Part shown: in pieces, positions 23,691 through 35,030 of the stretch
How the letters are laid out: each line of letters starts with the position of its first letter
Position numbering within the stretch: position 1 is the first letter of the stretch
DNA from: Zelopaecilomyces penicillatus
Taxonomy: Eukaryota > Ascomycota > Sordariomycetes > Hypocreales > Pseudodiploosporaceae
DNA length: 64,000 nt
Direction of reading: 5' to 3'
NCBI GenBank assembly: GCA_005765155.1
Contig: VCCP01000002.1
Span: 4,712,001-4,776,000, forward strand
Notes under the pieces: model-generated
Databases searched by the model: none
Told to the model about the DNA's origin: nothing
What the model saw: the letters and a program-made list of their open reading frames with translations, nothing else
Program-made: the position numbers and the translations under genes

Positions 23691-25096
23691 CTTCAGTAGG
23701 GCCACGGTCCTCTTTAGCCAAGTTGAGCAAATTGTGCTTGCTTTTGAGTTGTTAATAATAGAATTGAACACGATGAAACGCCGGTTCTGTTTTCCGTATA
23801 TAATCTCCGTAGGCAGTGAGGCGGACGAGAGGTGGCTTGTGTTTTCTTGTGTTGGCAGTTTGTGGCCATGCATTCATGCGTGGTCTATCTACGACTCCAG
23901 TGAAGTTGGCAAAGACTCAGCTACTTACTTACACATCAAGCTGCGTCGCATTTTGTTATACCTGGTTGTAGCCATTATAGGGAGGCATGCAGTACGCCTT
24001 ACTGCTAAGGTTCATGATCATGCCTAAGCAGCCGCCCACGTGGTTCAAAATGAGATGGATACCTACCGACGCTTGGTCAGTGCTCACGATATGACACGGA
24101 TGATGCATAATAGCCAAGCTTGATGGCCCCCATGGGGAAAAGAGGGGAGAACCAACATAGGAGTACGTACGTGAACACCGAATCACTGCTTTGCTATGAT
24201 GGATACTTACGTCAGTCAGAGCATCCTCTAACACGTAACTTGCAATACGAATATGATCCTAAAGGTACTACACAGGGATGCTCGCATTATGAGATGCCCA
24301 CATCATGAACAAAAGCCATGTACACCTATCTGTACGACATAATAGTCATTCTGTCTTCTGCCTGGGAACAATATCAGCTAGCGTCGAGCCCATGGGCAAG
24401 TATAAAATGCAGGGCAGGTTGATTGCCGAAGCCCCATTTCTGTCAAAGTAACCCCTCGTCAACTCGCGCCCAGCTTCCTGGTACAAGATGCTAGAATTTC
24501 ACAACCAGAAAGCCACAAACAGCAGGACCAGAGGTCAGACCCGATGTCCCTGAACTGGCTGGAAAAGGGTTTAGCAGGCCCTAAATGCATAATCGTGCCA
24601 TGGACGTGGCTGAAACGTTGCTGCACTTGATCCTTGCTGTAATGAAGGCGTCGCTAGAGTGTGATGATTGACCGGGAAGAAACGAAATGAAAGGGCTTAG
24701 TTGACGCCAAGCCGCCAACATCCGATCCCCCAGCATTGGGCGTCGTCCACCAGCGGGGCTCGGCTTGGTTGCTTTCTTCTGGTCGGCTTTCGTGTGCGCC
24801 TCATGGATGAACCATTCAAGCCATTTTCAGGAGAAATGGGGAACAGAGAAAACAGATGCTGATGTGTCGAGTGCGCACGGAGGGAATGTGAAGGAGCATA
24901 TGCCGAGGCCTGTTATAATAGTGCTGGACATGTTGAGACTCGGCCTGGACCCAACAATCAATAGCTGCAGCTCCGTGCACCGCCACAGGTCTAGGCGAAA
25001 TTTGGTCTGCTGAGATTGCTAGCCAGGGGGTGACCAAAAGCACTTTTCCCTTCATCTACGGAGTACTGTATGGACTGTACAGTAGTCTGTTGAGTA

Positions 25097-25124
25097 GGCA
25101 GGCAGGCAGGCAGGCAGGCAGGCA
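25097..25124. repeat. (GGCA)7 tetranucleotide microsatellite
   Basis: Seven perfect tandem GGCA units, followed about 30 bp later by a short (GTA)n run. Likely polymorphic between strains. Confidence 0.9.
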
Positions 25125-27541
25125 ATAATATCTGGGTGAGCAGTTACTACGTAGTAGTAGTAGTAGTGATTGGCGACTTGCTGTGGATACCGTATATTCT
25201 CCTAGCAACATGAACCACAAAGGGCAAGGAGGCTTGCAAGCTGCAAGGCAAAAGACCAATCCTCCCTCCCTCCATACTATAGACACCTAGTTCGTTTGAT
25301 GGAGAGGAAAACGATGGCTGAATGTGTACGAGTGCGCATTCGGTGGCGCCCTAACTCAACCGTCCTCGTTAACCAGTGAGCATATGCCGTATCTTTTTCT
25401 CAAGACTATAATTGATGATATCCGCATAGACTCACTGACGTCTTGATCGGGCCCTGCCGAGGAACATCTTACTTTTCCTCCGTAGTGTGCGTGGCAAATG
25501 CAGCGCGGCATCTGCTGAGCTGCAAGCCTGCCTGCCATCCCTTTCCGCCCGCTGTCAGTTCCACCCGCGCTCAGACATGGCACGTCTTGCTCATTTCCAG
25601 ATGCGGCCGCCTGTCCAACCAGGTCAAAGCATCCCACGTGCGTTTGGACGCCATGCTGCTCGTCAGGGTTTGCGAGAGGAGCATCGGGGTGAATTAGGGG
25701 AGCATTGTGGGAGCATTTGGCATCATCTAGCATCCAAACCCCAGACGGCATAGAGGACGTGGGAAGTGGGATGGTAAGCCCAGGGAAGTGCTAACTCTGA
25801 ATAGTGCGTGGTGGCTGCCTGCTAGCCCCCCGGCATGCTGGGATAGATGCATAACTCGACTTAGGGCCCTGACTCAAGTCATGGAACCGTTTGACCTGCC
25901 CGCTATTGCCCGCCCATGTCTTGTCCACTTTATTTCAAATCCTCCCAAACAGCCACGCTTTGCTGACACCTCCCACCCACCACTAGTGCAGGTGCTGCTT
26001 TTTTATCAACATCCTATGAAGTTAGCCCGTCAAACATGTGTGCTTAATGCAATATCCCCGCCCTTTGTGTGGGGTTGAATACTATGATGTTAGATTCTGT
26101 CCGGTTTGCTGCTCAGCCGAGAGCCAAGGAAGCGACCCATCGCAGTCGCGAATGTGATTTGCTTGGATATCCTCGTTGGCTGTCACAGACGCGACACAAT
26201 TCGCTCTGCTTCATTGGGTGCCGCGCCTCGCAGTCACATTGCACTGCATGCACAAGAATGACCAACAGCCGATTCCCTGGCCTGCTAATATCACTGGAAA
26301 CGGCCGCAGGACTGATGCTTGCTGCTGGCCCCCTGGTCGAGTCCCCGCATCTGGGCAATGGCTTTCGCTATGTTGTTCTGGCTCTGCTTCAAATTTGCTG
26401 GGTAAACTGGCCACACGCAAGACACAGCCTGGTACCTGCGTCTCCCCACCACCAGCTCTCTAATAATGGCTATCCAATGGCTAATTCTAATTCATGCTCT
26501 CCATCGCTGCTCCACCCCAGCGACCACAACCGACTAGACATGTCTCAGAGCGATGTGCCGCGCCCATGATGATGCCAGAGTTCGATCCTTCTCCTTGGTC
26601 ATGCGCTTGGCAGCAGTACGGCACAATAATACTTAAGAAATCACTTCCGTTGCGCCCAACATGGCATTCGTTCCATCTGTTCTTTTTAGCCACAGAACTG
26701 TCCAAAAGACCAACGGAGAAGCGCCACGGCAAGTTAGCGCAGAGCCACCGAGATAGTTCCGCGAGCTGAACTTGCATGAACTCGCACCTATCAAAAAGCT
26801 ACGCATCCCATCCCCACGGCTAATTGGGCGTCGTGTGGCCCAGTGGCGTTGTGGCGTGTCCCCGGCCCTTCGGAGAACGAGACCCCCCGGTGACTCCCGA
26901 ATGACAGTTACAAATCCCAACTGGTTCGTTCAGCTACTCGTGCAAACAACTTCATCCATTTTTTCCTCCGACTCCTGGACTGTTTCCTGTCCAAGTATCT
27001 CTAGCCGGCGTTGATTGGGAAAAAGTCGCCGAACCGAGTGCCGTGATACCTTTGTCAAGGCAGCAGTGCTGTGTGTGGTTTGGCCAACGACTAGACGGTC
27101 CGAAAGCTGCGCGACACCCAGTGGGAGCCGGTTAATCATTGTGCGAATCCGCGCAAGCGTCAGCACAGCCCGACTGCGGTAGAGGCTCTCGCTCAAGAGC
27201 CTCTGTGTGGCAGCCCTGACTCCCTTCAACCGTTATATCGCGCATGCACCTCTACCACTGATACTTTGGAACCCTATGGGGTAAGAAGTATAATCTTCCA
27301 TCAGCTACCTATTGATATCCAGACCCTTGGGTCCCACACCAAACCTGACACCCCTGAATGAGATGGAGCCTCCCACAGCTGAAGAATTGGACCAGATAGC
27401 GTGAGCTTTCCCCAAATACTGGAAATGTTGGCTCCGGCAAGGCTCTAATGCTGCGCTTTTGCCTGTTCCATCTTTGTTTTTATTTCTCCTTATCTCTTTG
27501 CACACCCGACTAACCCTCACGTCAGGGATACACTCCAGCAG

Positions 27542-29338
27542 ATGGACTCCAGAGGATCAAAGACTGGGCATGACATGTCCGCGGTTGCAATAGAGCAGGA
27601 TTTCCAGGGACTTCAGATATCATCGCCAATGGCAGCAGCTCGACGGCCACGGGTGTCTCCCCGCGACTTCATGGCATCATCACAGCCTGATGTTCAAAGA
27701 GATTCCTATCTACAATGGCCGCTGGAGGATGAAGAGGCCGTCATCACATATAGTCCGACGTTACGAGACTCCACTTTCAGAGACCGGCCCATTACCTCAC
27801 GATCAGATAAGAGAAAAATGTCTAATGCATCATCATTCTACTCTGCTTACAGTCTTTACCCTGCGCCGTCCAAACCACTTCCCCCCGTTCCCTCCTCAGG
27901 GAGGCCGTCTCTACGACTCTCTTCGCAAGCCTCATCCGATAGGTCATCCATCATTACGCATCGTTCCTCCCAAATGTCTGGAAGTGCCTCGAGTCCAGAC
28001 ATTGGATCTGTCAGCTTCTCTCCGCCACCTCGCAAAGCTCCACTTACCTACCGACCACCCGAGGGATTCGAATCCTATCTTCCATCCTCACAGCAAGTTG
28101 GCCGCCAGGTGGACCTCGTCTTCTGGAAAATGCTTTCATCGGACGACAAGAAAAAGGGCTGTATCTTCTATCTCGACATGTCCTCCAATTCATCTACTCT
28201 AGCCAGCAAGCATGGAAACAATATTATCAAAATTTGGTCGACTGCAGGTGGTACCGTTCAAACCGTTCTCAAGATATCCGCCTACTGTGAGGCTCAGTGT
28301 CGCTCCCGCGACTATCTAATTCGAAGCCATGCCATTCTCTCTGAGCCGACTACCTTGATTGCAATTGCCTCCCGATTTGGAAGATGCATCGAAATCTGGA
28401 ATTGGAGCAAGAAGAAGTGCCTTCAGTCCATTGACGACGCGGATCGCTGGACGTCTGCCCAAATTGAATCTTACGAAAGTGGCTTAAGCTCGTTCGCTGT
28501 CTACCATGGAGAGAAGGGCACGATAAACCTCTACTCGGCCACGAGGGAGAAAAAGCCCTTTGTCAAAAACCGGACCATTGATCTCGCACAGGCGGGCCTC
28601 CCTTTTGTGCCCCAGTATCCTGAACTTTCGCTGTCAAAGACAAGCCCGCTGCTGGTCATAGCAGCTGGCCCGCGCCCACCAAGGCCAGGCCACCCCCCTC
28701 CAGAACGTGAAACCTTACTTGCAGCCTGGGAGACACATCAAAATGGAGACACCTCGAACAAGCCGTATAGAGTGGCCCGGCCATGGCAACACAAAGAGCT
28801 TGACACGGCAATCCCCATGGACCTCGTCACATATGGCAGCTACGTTGTGTCAATTTGGATCCCGGCCACATTCCGTGCTGTAGCTACACCAGCATCTCGT
28901 GGAGGTGGTGCCTATAACTTGATGCCAGTTGCAGTACCTCACAGGTTCGTCCTCGTTTGGGATCTCGCAGCCAACTCAACACGAACCTTTGGCATACCCA
29001 ATACTACCTCATGTGTTTCTCCGGACTGTCGGTTCGTGGCCTACTGCCACGCCAGCGGTACTGACATTGGCGCAAGAGGAACTTTGGCCATTCTGGATGT
29101 CATCACAGGCAAGGAAGTTTGGTGCTGGCCAGATCGTGATGCATTGGCCATTGACAGCGGCCCTAAAGCTGGGTTTGAACAGTTTGATGATCTTTCATGC
29201 GTCACCGACCTGTGCTTTTCAGCAGACGGAAAGTTCTTGTGTGTTGGTGATTCCGAAGGATATGTGGGACTTTATGAAGTGAGGGACCAGAGTGGTGAAA
29301 AAGTTCAGCTTCAGTCAAAACAGGGAAATTTCCTATGA
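27542..29338 (+). CDS. WD40-repeat-like protein with disordered N-terminus
   Basis: A single-exon 598-aa protein. Residues 1 to about 185 are Ser/Pro-rich and disordered, with PSKPLPPVPSSGRPSLRLSS and similar proline motifs. From about 190 a beta-propeller-like domain follows, with WD-type blade ends such as NNIIKIWSTAGG, GRCIEIWNWSKKKCLQSI, HRFVLVWDLAANSTRTFGI, GTLAILDVITGKEVWCW and the last blade LCFSADGKFLCVGDSEGYVG. WD40 propellers are protein-interaction platforms (family knowledge). I do not recognise a named orthologue. The start is supported by a favourable A at -3 and by no in-frame ATG just upstream. A 20-nt G run follows 69 nt after the stop. There is no signal peptide, so it is probably cytosolic or at the cell cortex. 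Confidence 0.8.
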   Translation: MDSRGSKTGHDMSAVAIEQDFQGLQISSPMAAARRPRVSPRDFMASSQPDVQRDSYLQWPLEDEEAVITYSPTLRDSTFRDRPITSRSDKRKMSNASSFYSAYSLYPAPSKPLPPVPSSGRPSLRLSSQASSDRSSIITHRSSQMSGSASSPDIGSVSFSPPPRKAPLTYRPPEGFESYLPSSQQVGRQVDLVFWKMLSSDDKKKGCIFYLDMSSNSSTLASKHGNNIIKIWSTAGGTVQTVLKISAYCEAQCRSRDYLIRSHAILSEPTTLIAIASRFGRCIEIWNWSKKKCLQSIDDADRWTSAQIESYESGLSSFAVYHGEKGTINLYSATREKKPFVKNRTIDLAQAGLPFVPQYPELSLSKTSPLLVIAAGPRPPRPGHPPPERETLLAAWETHQNGDTSNKPYRVARPWQHKELDTAIPMDLVTYGSYVVSIWIPATFRAVATPASRGGGAYNLMPVAVPHRFVLVWDLAANSTRTFGIPNTTSCVSPDCRFVAYCHASGTDIGARGTLAILDVITGKEVWCWPDRDALAIDSGPKAGFEQFDDLSCVTDLCFSADGKFLCVGDSEGYVGLYEVRDQSGEKVQLQSKQGNFL

Positions 29339-30776
29339 GGAAGATTTTCTTGTTGTGTGTTCCGATTGTACGATGTTTCGATTTTTCAAATTCTTTTTTT
29401 TCTTTTGGGGGGGGGGGGGGGGGGGGTTGGCCAACAAAAGTATATAGGCAAAGGTTTGAAAGGTTTGAGATACCACGGACGGTAACGGTCTGTCAGGGCT
29501 ACGGGCAGGTTGGGATGACAATATCATTTACATGCGAAATGGGTCGAAAGGCAGTTGCTGAGGCGCAAAGGTGGCAATTGGAGCGATCGTTGACAATGTG
29601 TTAATTAATATTGATGAAATACATGGCATGTGTCTCTCAGTCTGGATCCCACGATTCATACCGCTGTTTCTGTCCCTTTATATCCCCGAGATTGCTAAAG
29701 CAAAGGGGTAACGTTAAACTCTTAATTATATGCTCTATATAACTATAAACAGCTGGCATCATCAAAGAACCGCGTATGTTGTCAGTAATCGTCAGAATGG
29801 CAGACAACTCCACCCCTTTTATTAACCTCCCTGAGAGTATAATAGTCCCTGTCGTATGCATGAAGTCAAGTTACCGATCCTTAGCACCGGTAGTCCCGAT
29901 GACATGCTTGGCTTATTTTTTTTAAAGACCCTGTACATATGAGATCTGTTTCCGAGACTCCACCGATTAACGTTCTGATCTGTGCGACGATCGCTACGCT
30001 AGCCCCTGAAGTTGGGATCCGAGCGCTTCTCGCATTCTGCATCTGCACTGTGTTCGTATATATGTGGTGTCGATTATATGCTGTGGTTGTGTCAACCTAG
30101 TAGGATATAGGTTTTCGGTTTTGAAATGTTGAACTTGGCGTACATTGTCGCAAGCTAATGACCTAGTGGCTGGGAGCCCTGGGTTATCTTCATTTGAGCT
30201 TATAAGCACATCATCACGACATTTTTCTCTCTTTGTACAAACCCCTCTGCTTACCTTTGTTTCTCCACCAGCACCAGCACCACCACCACCACGATAACAC
30301 CAGAACTATTGAATAGTAGCAAGAATATACAATTCAGTCTCACCTTTACAAGATTGCTGATCATTGTCAATAGGCGTGCGGGGAACCCTCGACCAAATAA
30401 ATGGAAAGTCAGTCCGCTCTAAAAAAGAATCCTCATGTCATCGCTCAATCACGCCATGGCCAATCGCCAACGAGATGGCCGCTGATAGACTCCAACAAGC
30501 CCTAGTGATGAGGTGATTACCCTTGAGCATCACGACAGCATACTATATAATGATGCTACTTATCTATCAGATGAGGGGGACAATTCAATCATCGCAATGA
30601 AGTACTTCATGAATTAATTGATATCTACATAAAACTCAACAGTATAAAATGCCGAATGTAGCTGCACAAAAAGTATTTTTAAATATGAAAGGTCTACTAC
30701 ATGCGTCCACCTTCCAAGATCTAACGCCAATCCATCCATCTTTGGTCGTCTCTACATGTTCCAAGCGACGTAAAAC
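29339..30776. other. 1.4-kb intergenic region
   Basis: Starts with the 3' UTR of the WD40-like gene, including a G20 tract at 29407-29426. The rest is AT-rich with no supported gene. A CAC-rich run (CACCACCACCACC) lies near 30275-30292. The end holds the promoter of the permease gene. Confidence 0.4.
29407..29426. repeat. homopolymer G20 tract
   Basis: Twenty consecutive G residues in the 3' UTR region of the WD40-like gene, a potential G-quadruplex former on the mRNA strand. Its exact length may be affected by sequencing error. Confidence 0.8.
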
Positions 30777-32974
30777 ATGAAACAGCCAGATGGGAGCGAG
30801 GGCTCTGCTCCAGCTTCAGGCGAATCCTCTTCTTCTTCCATCACAACTAATGGTAGCAATCACGGCGGCGTTGATGAATATGGCTCGACTGAAACCCATA
30901 TTTTCAGCAATCCCGCAAAGGCTAACCACTGGCGCGGGGTGTATGAAACGGCGCGGTATGAGAATCGACACCGGTTCGATCCGGAGTTTAGGTGGACAGC
31001 GGAGGAGGAAAAGAAGTTGGTGAAAAAGGTAAAGATGCACGACTTGTGCTAATACAATGATTTTTTACTGGTTTGCACACTGCAAGACTTTTTGTCATAA
31101 GAATTTAAAAGTTTAAAGAATTTGAAGCTTATATAAAGATGACCCTGTATAGATTGACCCCCGTATCATGCTTTGGGCATGGATCATGTTTTGTGCACTC
31201 GATATGCATCGGCGGAACATTAATCGAGCAATATCAGATAACATGGTGAGCTACACGATTTCTCCAAACATAATAGTTTACACATCGTGCAGCTAACACA
31301 TGCACCACTTGTTCTTTATAGTTACCAGAGATTGGAATGAACACAAACGACTTCAACTACGGCCAAACGGTACGACCAATCCCAGCTTTTCAGCTTCCAT
31401 GATTACCATCTATTCATTCTTTTTTATACAAGCCAGCTAACTTATATACGCTCCTTGTAGATTTTCGTCGTCTCATTCCTATGTGCCGAGCTACCCAGCG
31501 GTCTTATTAGCAAACGAGTCGGCGCAGATAACTGGATCCCATTCATCATGGTCGGTTGGTCCATCACCGCCGGGACACAGGCATTTCTCTCCAACAGAGC
31601 AGCATACTATGCCATCAAGGCTCTTCTCGGCCTACTCATGGGTGGTTTCATACCGTTGAGTCTCCCCACTTCTCACACACACATACATACATTTGTACCC
31701 GACTATATAAGATCCTTCATTCTATCAATTTTGATGGAGTATCCATAGGCTAACTCCTTCTTCACTAGTGACATCGTCCTCTGGTTAACATACTTTTACA
31801 AGTCAAACGAGCTTCCCGTTAGACTCGCCTGGTTCTGGACAGCGCTGAGTACCGTCAACATTGTCGGCTCGCTGATTGCCGCGGGTGTATTGCAGATGAG
31901 GGGCATTGCTGGTTGGTCAGGCTGGTGATGGCTGTAAGTATCTGGAACAAAAACTTTCCATCAGATTGATCAGCTCCTTCTAACAGTAAGACATTCTTTT
32001 GATTAGGTTTCTGATTGAGGGTATATTGACTTTGATTGTTGGCATCTTCTCATGGGGACTTATGCCCGCCGGTCCGTGCCAATCCCGCAGCTGGTTCCGC
32101 GGGAAGGATGGTTGGTTCACGGAGCATGAGGAGCTCATCATGGTGAATCGTCTACTCCGCGATGATCCTAGCAAGGGTGATATGAATAATCGGTAAGAAA
32201 CTTTTCTTTTCTTAGAGTCTATTTCTAACTTCAGATGAACACTCTAACACCATTCGTGATAGTCAAGCTGTTGGATTGGGCCTTCTTCTCAAAGTCGTAA
32301 AAGACTGGGAGCAATGGCCTCTTTACATCCTCGGGCTGTGTATCTACATACCCCCGGCACCACCAAGCACATATCTCTCCTACATCCTACGCAGCATCGG
32401 CTTTTCCGTCTTCAAAGCCAATCTCCTCACCATCCCATCTCAATTCTTCTTCGCCGTCAACCTCATCATCATATCCAAACTCTCGCAGCGCTTCAAAGAG
32501 CGCTCCATTTTCTCATCCCTCTCCAACATCTGGATCTTACCCTGGCTCATCGCACTGATCACCCTGAAACCAGATGCATCTCCTTGGATACGCTATGCTC
32601 TTTTGACTGGGCTGCTAAGCTATCCCTACTGCCATGCCATTCTTGTCGGATGGAACGCAAAGAATAGCAATGCTGTCAGGACCAGAGCCGTCAGCGCGGC
32701 GCTGTACAACATGTTTGTGCAGAGTGGTAACATTATAGCGTCCAACATTTACCGCGAGGATGATAAGCCTTTATACAGACGGGGGAACAAGATTCTTGTT
32801 GTTATATGCGGGTTTAATATTGTGTTGTTTTACCTTGTCAAGGCGTTCTACATCTGGAGAAATAGGCTCAGAGACGCCAAGTGGAATACAATGACCGAGG
32901 AGGAACAGGAAGACTACTCACTAAACACCAAAGACGAGGGCATGAAACGGTTAGACTTTAGATTTGTGCATTGA
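30777..32974 (+). pseudogene. Dal5/allantoate-permease-family MFS transporter with in-frame stop
   Basis: Seven exons, 30777..31028, 31153..31245, 31322..31369, 31461..31654, 31769..31933, 32007..32192 and 32263..32974, total 1650 nt (550 codons). They match the anion:cation symporter (Dal5/Tna1) family along the whole length: KIDPRIMLWAWIMFCALDMH, FLCAELPSGLISKRVG, LLGLLMGGFIPDIVLWLTYF, GWFTEHEELIMVNRLLRDDP, RTRAVSAALYNMFVQ and NIYREDDKPLYRRGN. These carriers import allantoate, nicotinate or similar organic anions (family knowledge). At 31926-31928 the codon that should be Arg in the conserved GWRWLFLIEG reads TGA. The following WL and the consensus donor GTAAGT at 31934 are intact. Either the gene is a young pseudogene, or the weak donor GTGATG at 31925 is used, which removes the stop and two conserved residues. 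It could also be a sequencing error. Everything else in the model is intact. Confidence 0.75.
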
Positions 32975-33066
32975 GTTTTCCACAGAATGTTGTTACACTA
33001 TGGCCTTGTCTCAACTTTGATGCCGAGTTTTGAAGTATATGAGGATTTACAATTGTCTATTGAAAC

Positions 33067-34271
33067 TCAACCATTCGACCTCCCTGGAGTGTCTGGTTTA
33101 AAATGCATCATCATAGTCTTATTCGCCAGTCTTTGTACTTTCCCCCACATATGCTTCTCTTCCCGCCTCGCTCTTTCGAGTTGCTTCTTTTGCGTAGCAA
33201 GAACAGCACGCTGCTCCGGAGCAGAAAGATGCATAAGGCCCCTCTGGTCGCTGGCACTCAGCCGAGAAATCTGAACCGCCAACGCGTCTGTTCTACGATC
33301 CCTTCTCACCAGAGCGTCTGACTGTATTTGTGGTAAGGATGTTACTGTATCATCACCTGAAGCCGCCTCCGCAGACAATATCTTCTGCTGTCGCTGTTGT
33401 GGCAGTTGGTCCGAAGCAGACAACAGCGCCAAGTGCGACTTGGACGCCTGGTTCGCATGGGATCTGTGAGTTAGGAGTTTGCCCGAGGGCAGTCGTAGAG
33501 ATGCTTCGTCAACACGCACGAGATCTGCCGTACTAGACAAAGACTCCAACTTGGAAGAGTCGTAGAACTCGGCCAGCTCGTCGGAGATGTTGAAGCGGCA
33601 GTGGCCTTTTGCTAGCATGTGCTGCTGCACAGCCTCGAGCGCGCCTCTCCGCGAGCCGCACAGGATACACTCATGATAGCCGAAGATGACCAGATGGAGA
33701 TACCAGATGAACGTCTCGACGTCGACTATCAACAACTCTTGGTAGGGGATGACGAAACTGTGGGCATCCCTCATGTGGCTGACATTGACGTCCAATGACC
33801 CGAGGCGGTCACTGCAAAACAGGCATTGATCTGAGATGAACTCTGGCCCTTCTTCGAGCTCCACGGGTTCATTTTCCTCGTCTTCTTCAAGACTGGAATC
33901 CGATGCATCTTCATCAGCGACATTGTCGTTATTGCTAACGGTGTTGTTGTTAGAAGCAGGAGGCAAGATGGTGGTGCCAGGTTCCGCAAATTTACAGCGG
34001 AGTTTGTACACGCTGAGGGGTGTCAAGATCAGTACAGCGCTCGCTTACAAGGACCCTATAGTGGAAGTGCCACGGGGGCACTGAGCGCTATATGCGCCCA
34101 GTTACAGAAGGGGGCAACTCACTGCCATTCACTCTTGACGTGTTGTCGCTGATTTTCTCCACCATCAAGAGAGACTTCGCATACACGACAATAGCCGGGT
34201 GCTTGACTTCGCTGTACTTGATCCATAGTCTGACACGAAGCGGATGTGTTTGCGTAGCCTGCTTCACTCAT
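33067..34271 (-). CDS. REI1-like C2H2 zinc-finger protein
   Basis: Two exons, 34123..34271 and 33067..34012, give 364 aa. The finger split by the intron is YCRVCEVSLDGGENQRQHVK followed by SEWHVYKLRC. It has the C-x2-C...H-x5-H spacing and the SEWHVYKLR tail typical of the first finger of REI1/REH1. Further pairs are CLFCSDRLGSLDVNVSHMRD with a following His, and CILCGSRRGALEAVQQHMLA then KGHCRF, the paired zf-C2H2_2 unit that REI1 uses in cytoplasmic maturation of 60S ribosomal subunits (family knowledge). An acidic linker (DEDASDSSLEEDEENE) and a basic C-terminal helix (KKQLERARREEKHMWGKVQR) follow. The usual extra finger between the first finger and the acidic linker is missing, so this is a short, divergent member. 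It is convergent with the upstream permease; stops are about 90 bp apart. Confidence 0.82.
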
Positions 34272-35030
34272 TGGCTTATGATAACGCTGCGGTATGCGTT
34301 GTTGATGTTGATTGCTGGATGCCTCGATGCCTGGGGCCAGAAGGTCAAGTTATCATTGAATTGATGAAAATGGTTTCCACAGCCTATTTGTGAAGAAACC
34401 AAGCTAAAGCAAAAAAGGCCGCCTTGTTCTCCTTCTGTCTGCCCTCTGCAGTCATATGTTGGAGCAAGACAGTGCTCCTTCTGCTGTGTCATGTAATTAT
34501 CGATCAACTTCCTTGTTTGTCTAGTAGACGTGACTCGCACAGCAATGAGTAACGATTTAGTGTGCATTGAGGGCGGTGCTAATTGTATGTGTACCGTGTA
34601 GGCGTCATTAATAGCACTGCTGCACTCCTCTGGAGTCACTCAGTGCATTAGAAGCTGCACGAGTTGTGACTCAGAACGTTTCATCTCGGCATCCTCCCGA
34701 ATATACCCTCTGCACTCAATAATCGAGACGTTGATTACCTAGTTACAACATAACCGCGTTTTAGACTACATGGACATTCAGCCAACATGGGAAAAGAATG
34801 TAGCATGAACAGGACGCCATCTCAGCTTCACAGGCTGGACTTCCTATCCCTTACCAAAGCCCTGTTCCATGAGCGGAACCCATTCCATAATGTTCCCTAG
34901 ATAGTATGCCAAATTCATATGATGCATGAAAAGCCAATCCAAGAGAATAATGCCTTTGATTCAATATTTACACCGTAGAAAGGCATCATCTTCACCATCG
35001 GACCAATACCAACAGTATGCAGACCCCAGA
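34272..35030. other. intergenic, REI1-like promoter
   Basis: A 759-bp gap between two minus-strand genes with the REI1-like promoter and the AtuA-like gene's 3' flank. No supported gene. Confidence 0.4.

Larger units (their letters stand above)
23279..27541. other. 4.3-kb gene-poor region
   Basis: This is the longest stretch without a supported gene. It holds the alpha/beta hydrolase promoter, a telobox-like motif at 23678-23690, a (GGCA)7 repeat at 25097-25124 and a (GTA)n run near 25151. It also contains many overlapping short frames (for example 26069..26569) with no recognisable motif. The last 300 bp probably hold the 5' UTR of the WD40-like gene. I cannot identify a transposon or ncRNA in it. 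Confidence 0.4.

Noticed and set aside
26069..26569. 166-codon plus-strand frame
   Set aside because: Cys/His/Ser-rich random composition; frames on the opposite strand are just as open.
33067..34026. Zinc-finger gene as a single-exon model starting at MTPLSVYKLRC
   Set aside because: It would lose the Cys pair and His of the first finger. The upstream exon 34123..34271 restores a complete finger in phase.
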